A stretch of 50,194 bases of DNA, taken from positions 1-50,194 of the forward strand of contig JAXFJE010000018.1 in NCBI GenBank assembly GCA_034168985.1, written 5' to 3'. Under the pieces are notes generated by a model. The model made no database searches, was not told the DNA's origin, and worked only from the letters and a program-made list of their open reading frames with translations. Source of the DNA: JALEVB01 sp022768265 (GTDB taxonomy: Bacteria; Bacillota_I; Bacilli_A; Erysipelotrichales; Erysipelotrichaceae). Made by a program: the position numbers and the translations under genes. Shown here one piece after another: positions 50,092 through 50,194 of the stretch; within the stretch, counting starts at the first letter, position 1, and each line of letters starts with the position of its first letter.

Positions 50092-50194
50092 AGGGAAAGC
50101 TTTAGCGGAGTGATAATGAAAAAAATAGCCTCCTTGCATTATAATTTCGTATGTGGTCTGCTAACTACAACGAAAATGACAAGGAGGTATAAAA
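50092..50194 (+). promoter_or_regulatory. Leader of a gene starting past the window edge, with SD-sequestering arms
   Basis: -10 TATAAT at 50140-50145 with a weak -35 ATGAAA (50116-50121). The ribosome binding site CAAGGAGG (50180-50187) is followed by TATAAAA to the edge, the correct spacing for a start codon at 50195 or just after. CCTCCTTG at 50129-50136 is its exact complement and lies upstream of the predicted transcription start (about 50152). The organisation suggests an insertion-sequence transposase gene, but no protein is visible to prove it. Confidence 0.55.

Noticed and set aside
1..50194. CRISPR array
   Set aside because: No series of short, evenly spaced direct repeats was seen on either strand; the only clear direct repeat is the IS3 tail pair.
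1..50194. tRNA or rRNA genes
   Set aside because: No cloverleaf with a GTTCRANNC arm and no rRNA-like sequence was noticed; the structured leaders found are T-boxes.

Overview
The window is AT-rich DNA from a low-GC Bacillota. The gene set and order fit the class Erysipelotrichia best, but this is inferred from gene content and sequence feel, not from a tree. TGA is used as a stop (for example in the ATGA overlaps dinB/xerD and xerD/deoB), so the standard bacterial code applies. Ribosome binding sites are of the strong AGGAGG type and many promoters have an extended -10 (TGnTATAAT).

Region by region. 1-812: remains of an IS3-type transposase, and a 140-bp tail of the same element repeated on both sides of a small zinc-ribbon gene. 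0.8-2.6 kb: trpS (minus) behind a tryptophan T-box, divergent from spx. 2.6-27.4 kb: a long run of plus-strand housekeeping genes: mnmA, CPBP protease, recD2; T-box-controlled alaS and 5-formyl-THF cyclo-ligase; ireB, ruvX, DUF1292, mltG, udk, greA; an ICMT-like membrane protein; comEA, comEC; holA, L-serine dehydratase, U32 protein; smc, ftsY, ylxM, ackA, nrnA; and hup. 27.4-36 kb: an accessory zone with small redox and acetyltransferase genes, lipoproteins, at least three decayed genes, a 5'-truncated IS110 transposase and a dif-like Xer site. 36-46 kb: a tightly packed minus-strand operon reading nusB, xseA, xseB, ispA, dxs, recN, dinB, xerD, deoB and a lipoprotein gene, with overlaps or gaps of at most 11 bases. 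46-50 kb: DUF5662 (plus), guaB (minus), proS (plus), then the leader of what looks like another insertion element running off the right edge.

The plus-strand block on the left and the minus-strand block on the right point at each other, and the dif-like palindrome at 29733-29760 lies where they meet, amid IS and pseudogene debris. That is the arrangement expected at a replication terminus. The point rests on pattern only and needs whole-genome GC skew to confirm it.

Together the genes cover translation (three tRNA synthetases, tRNA thiolation), DNA uptake and repair (ComEA/EC, RecD2, RecN, Pol IV, ExoVII, RuvX), chromosome handling (SMC, HU, XerD), protein targeting (FtsY, YlxM), isoprenoid start-up (Dxs, IspA), overflow and amino-acid fermentation (AckA, L-serine dehydratase) and purine and pentose metabolism (GuaB, DeoB, Udk). 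The most notable points are the dif-like site, an IMP dehydrogenase of the Tritrichomonas foetus type, a promoter/anti-Shine-Dalgarno arrangement at the right edge that would silence read-through expression of the next gene, a perfect 12-bp hairpin inside nrnA, an AlaRS with an altered editing-site residue, and an SMC with short arms.
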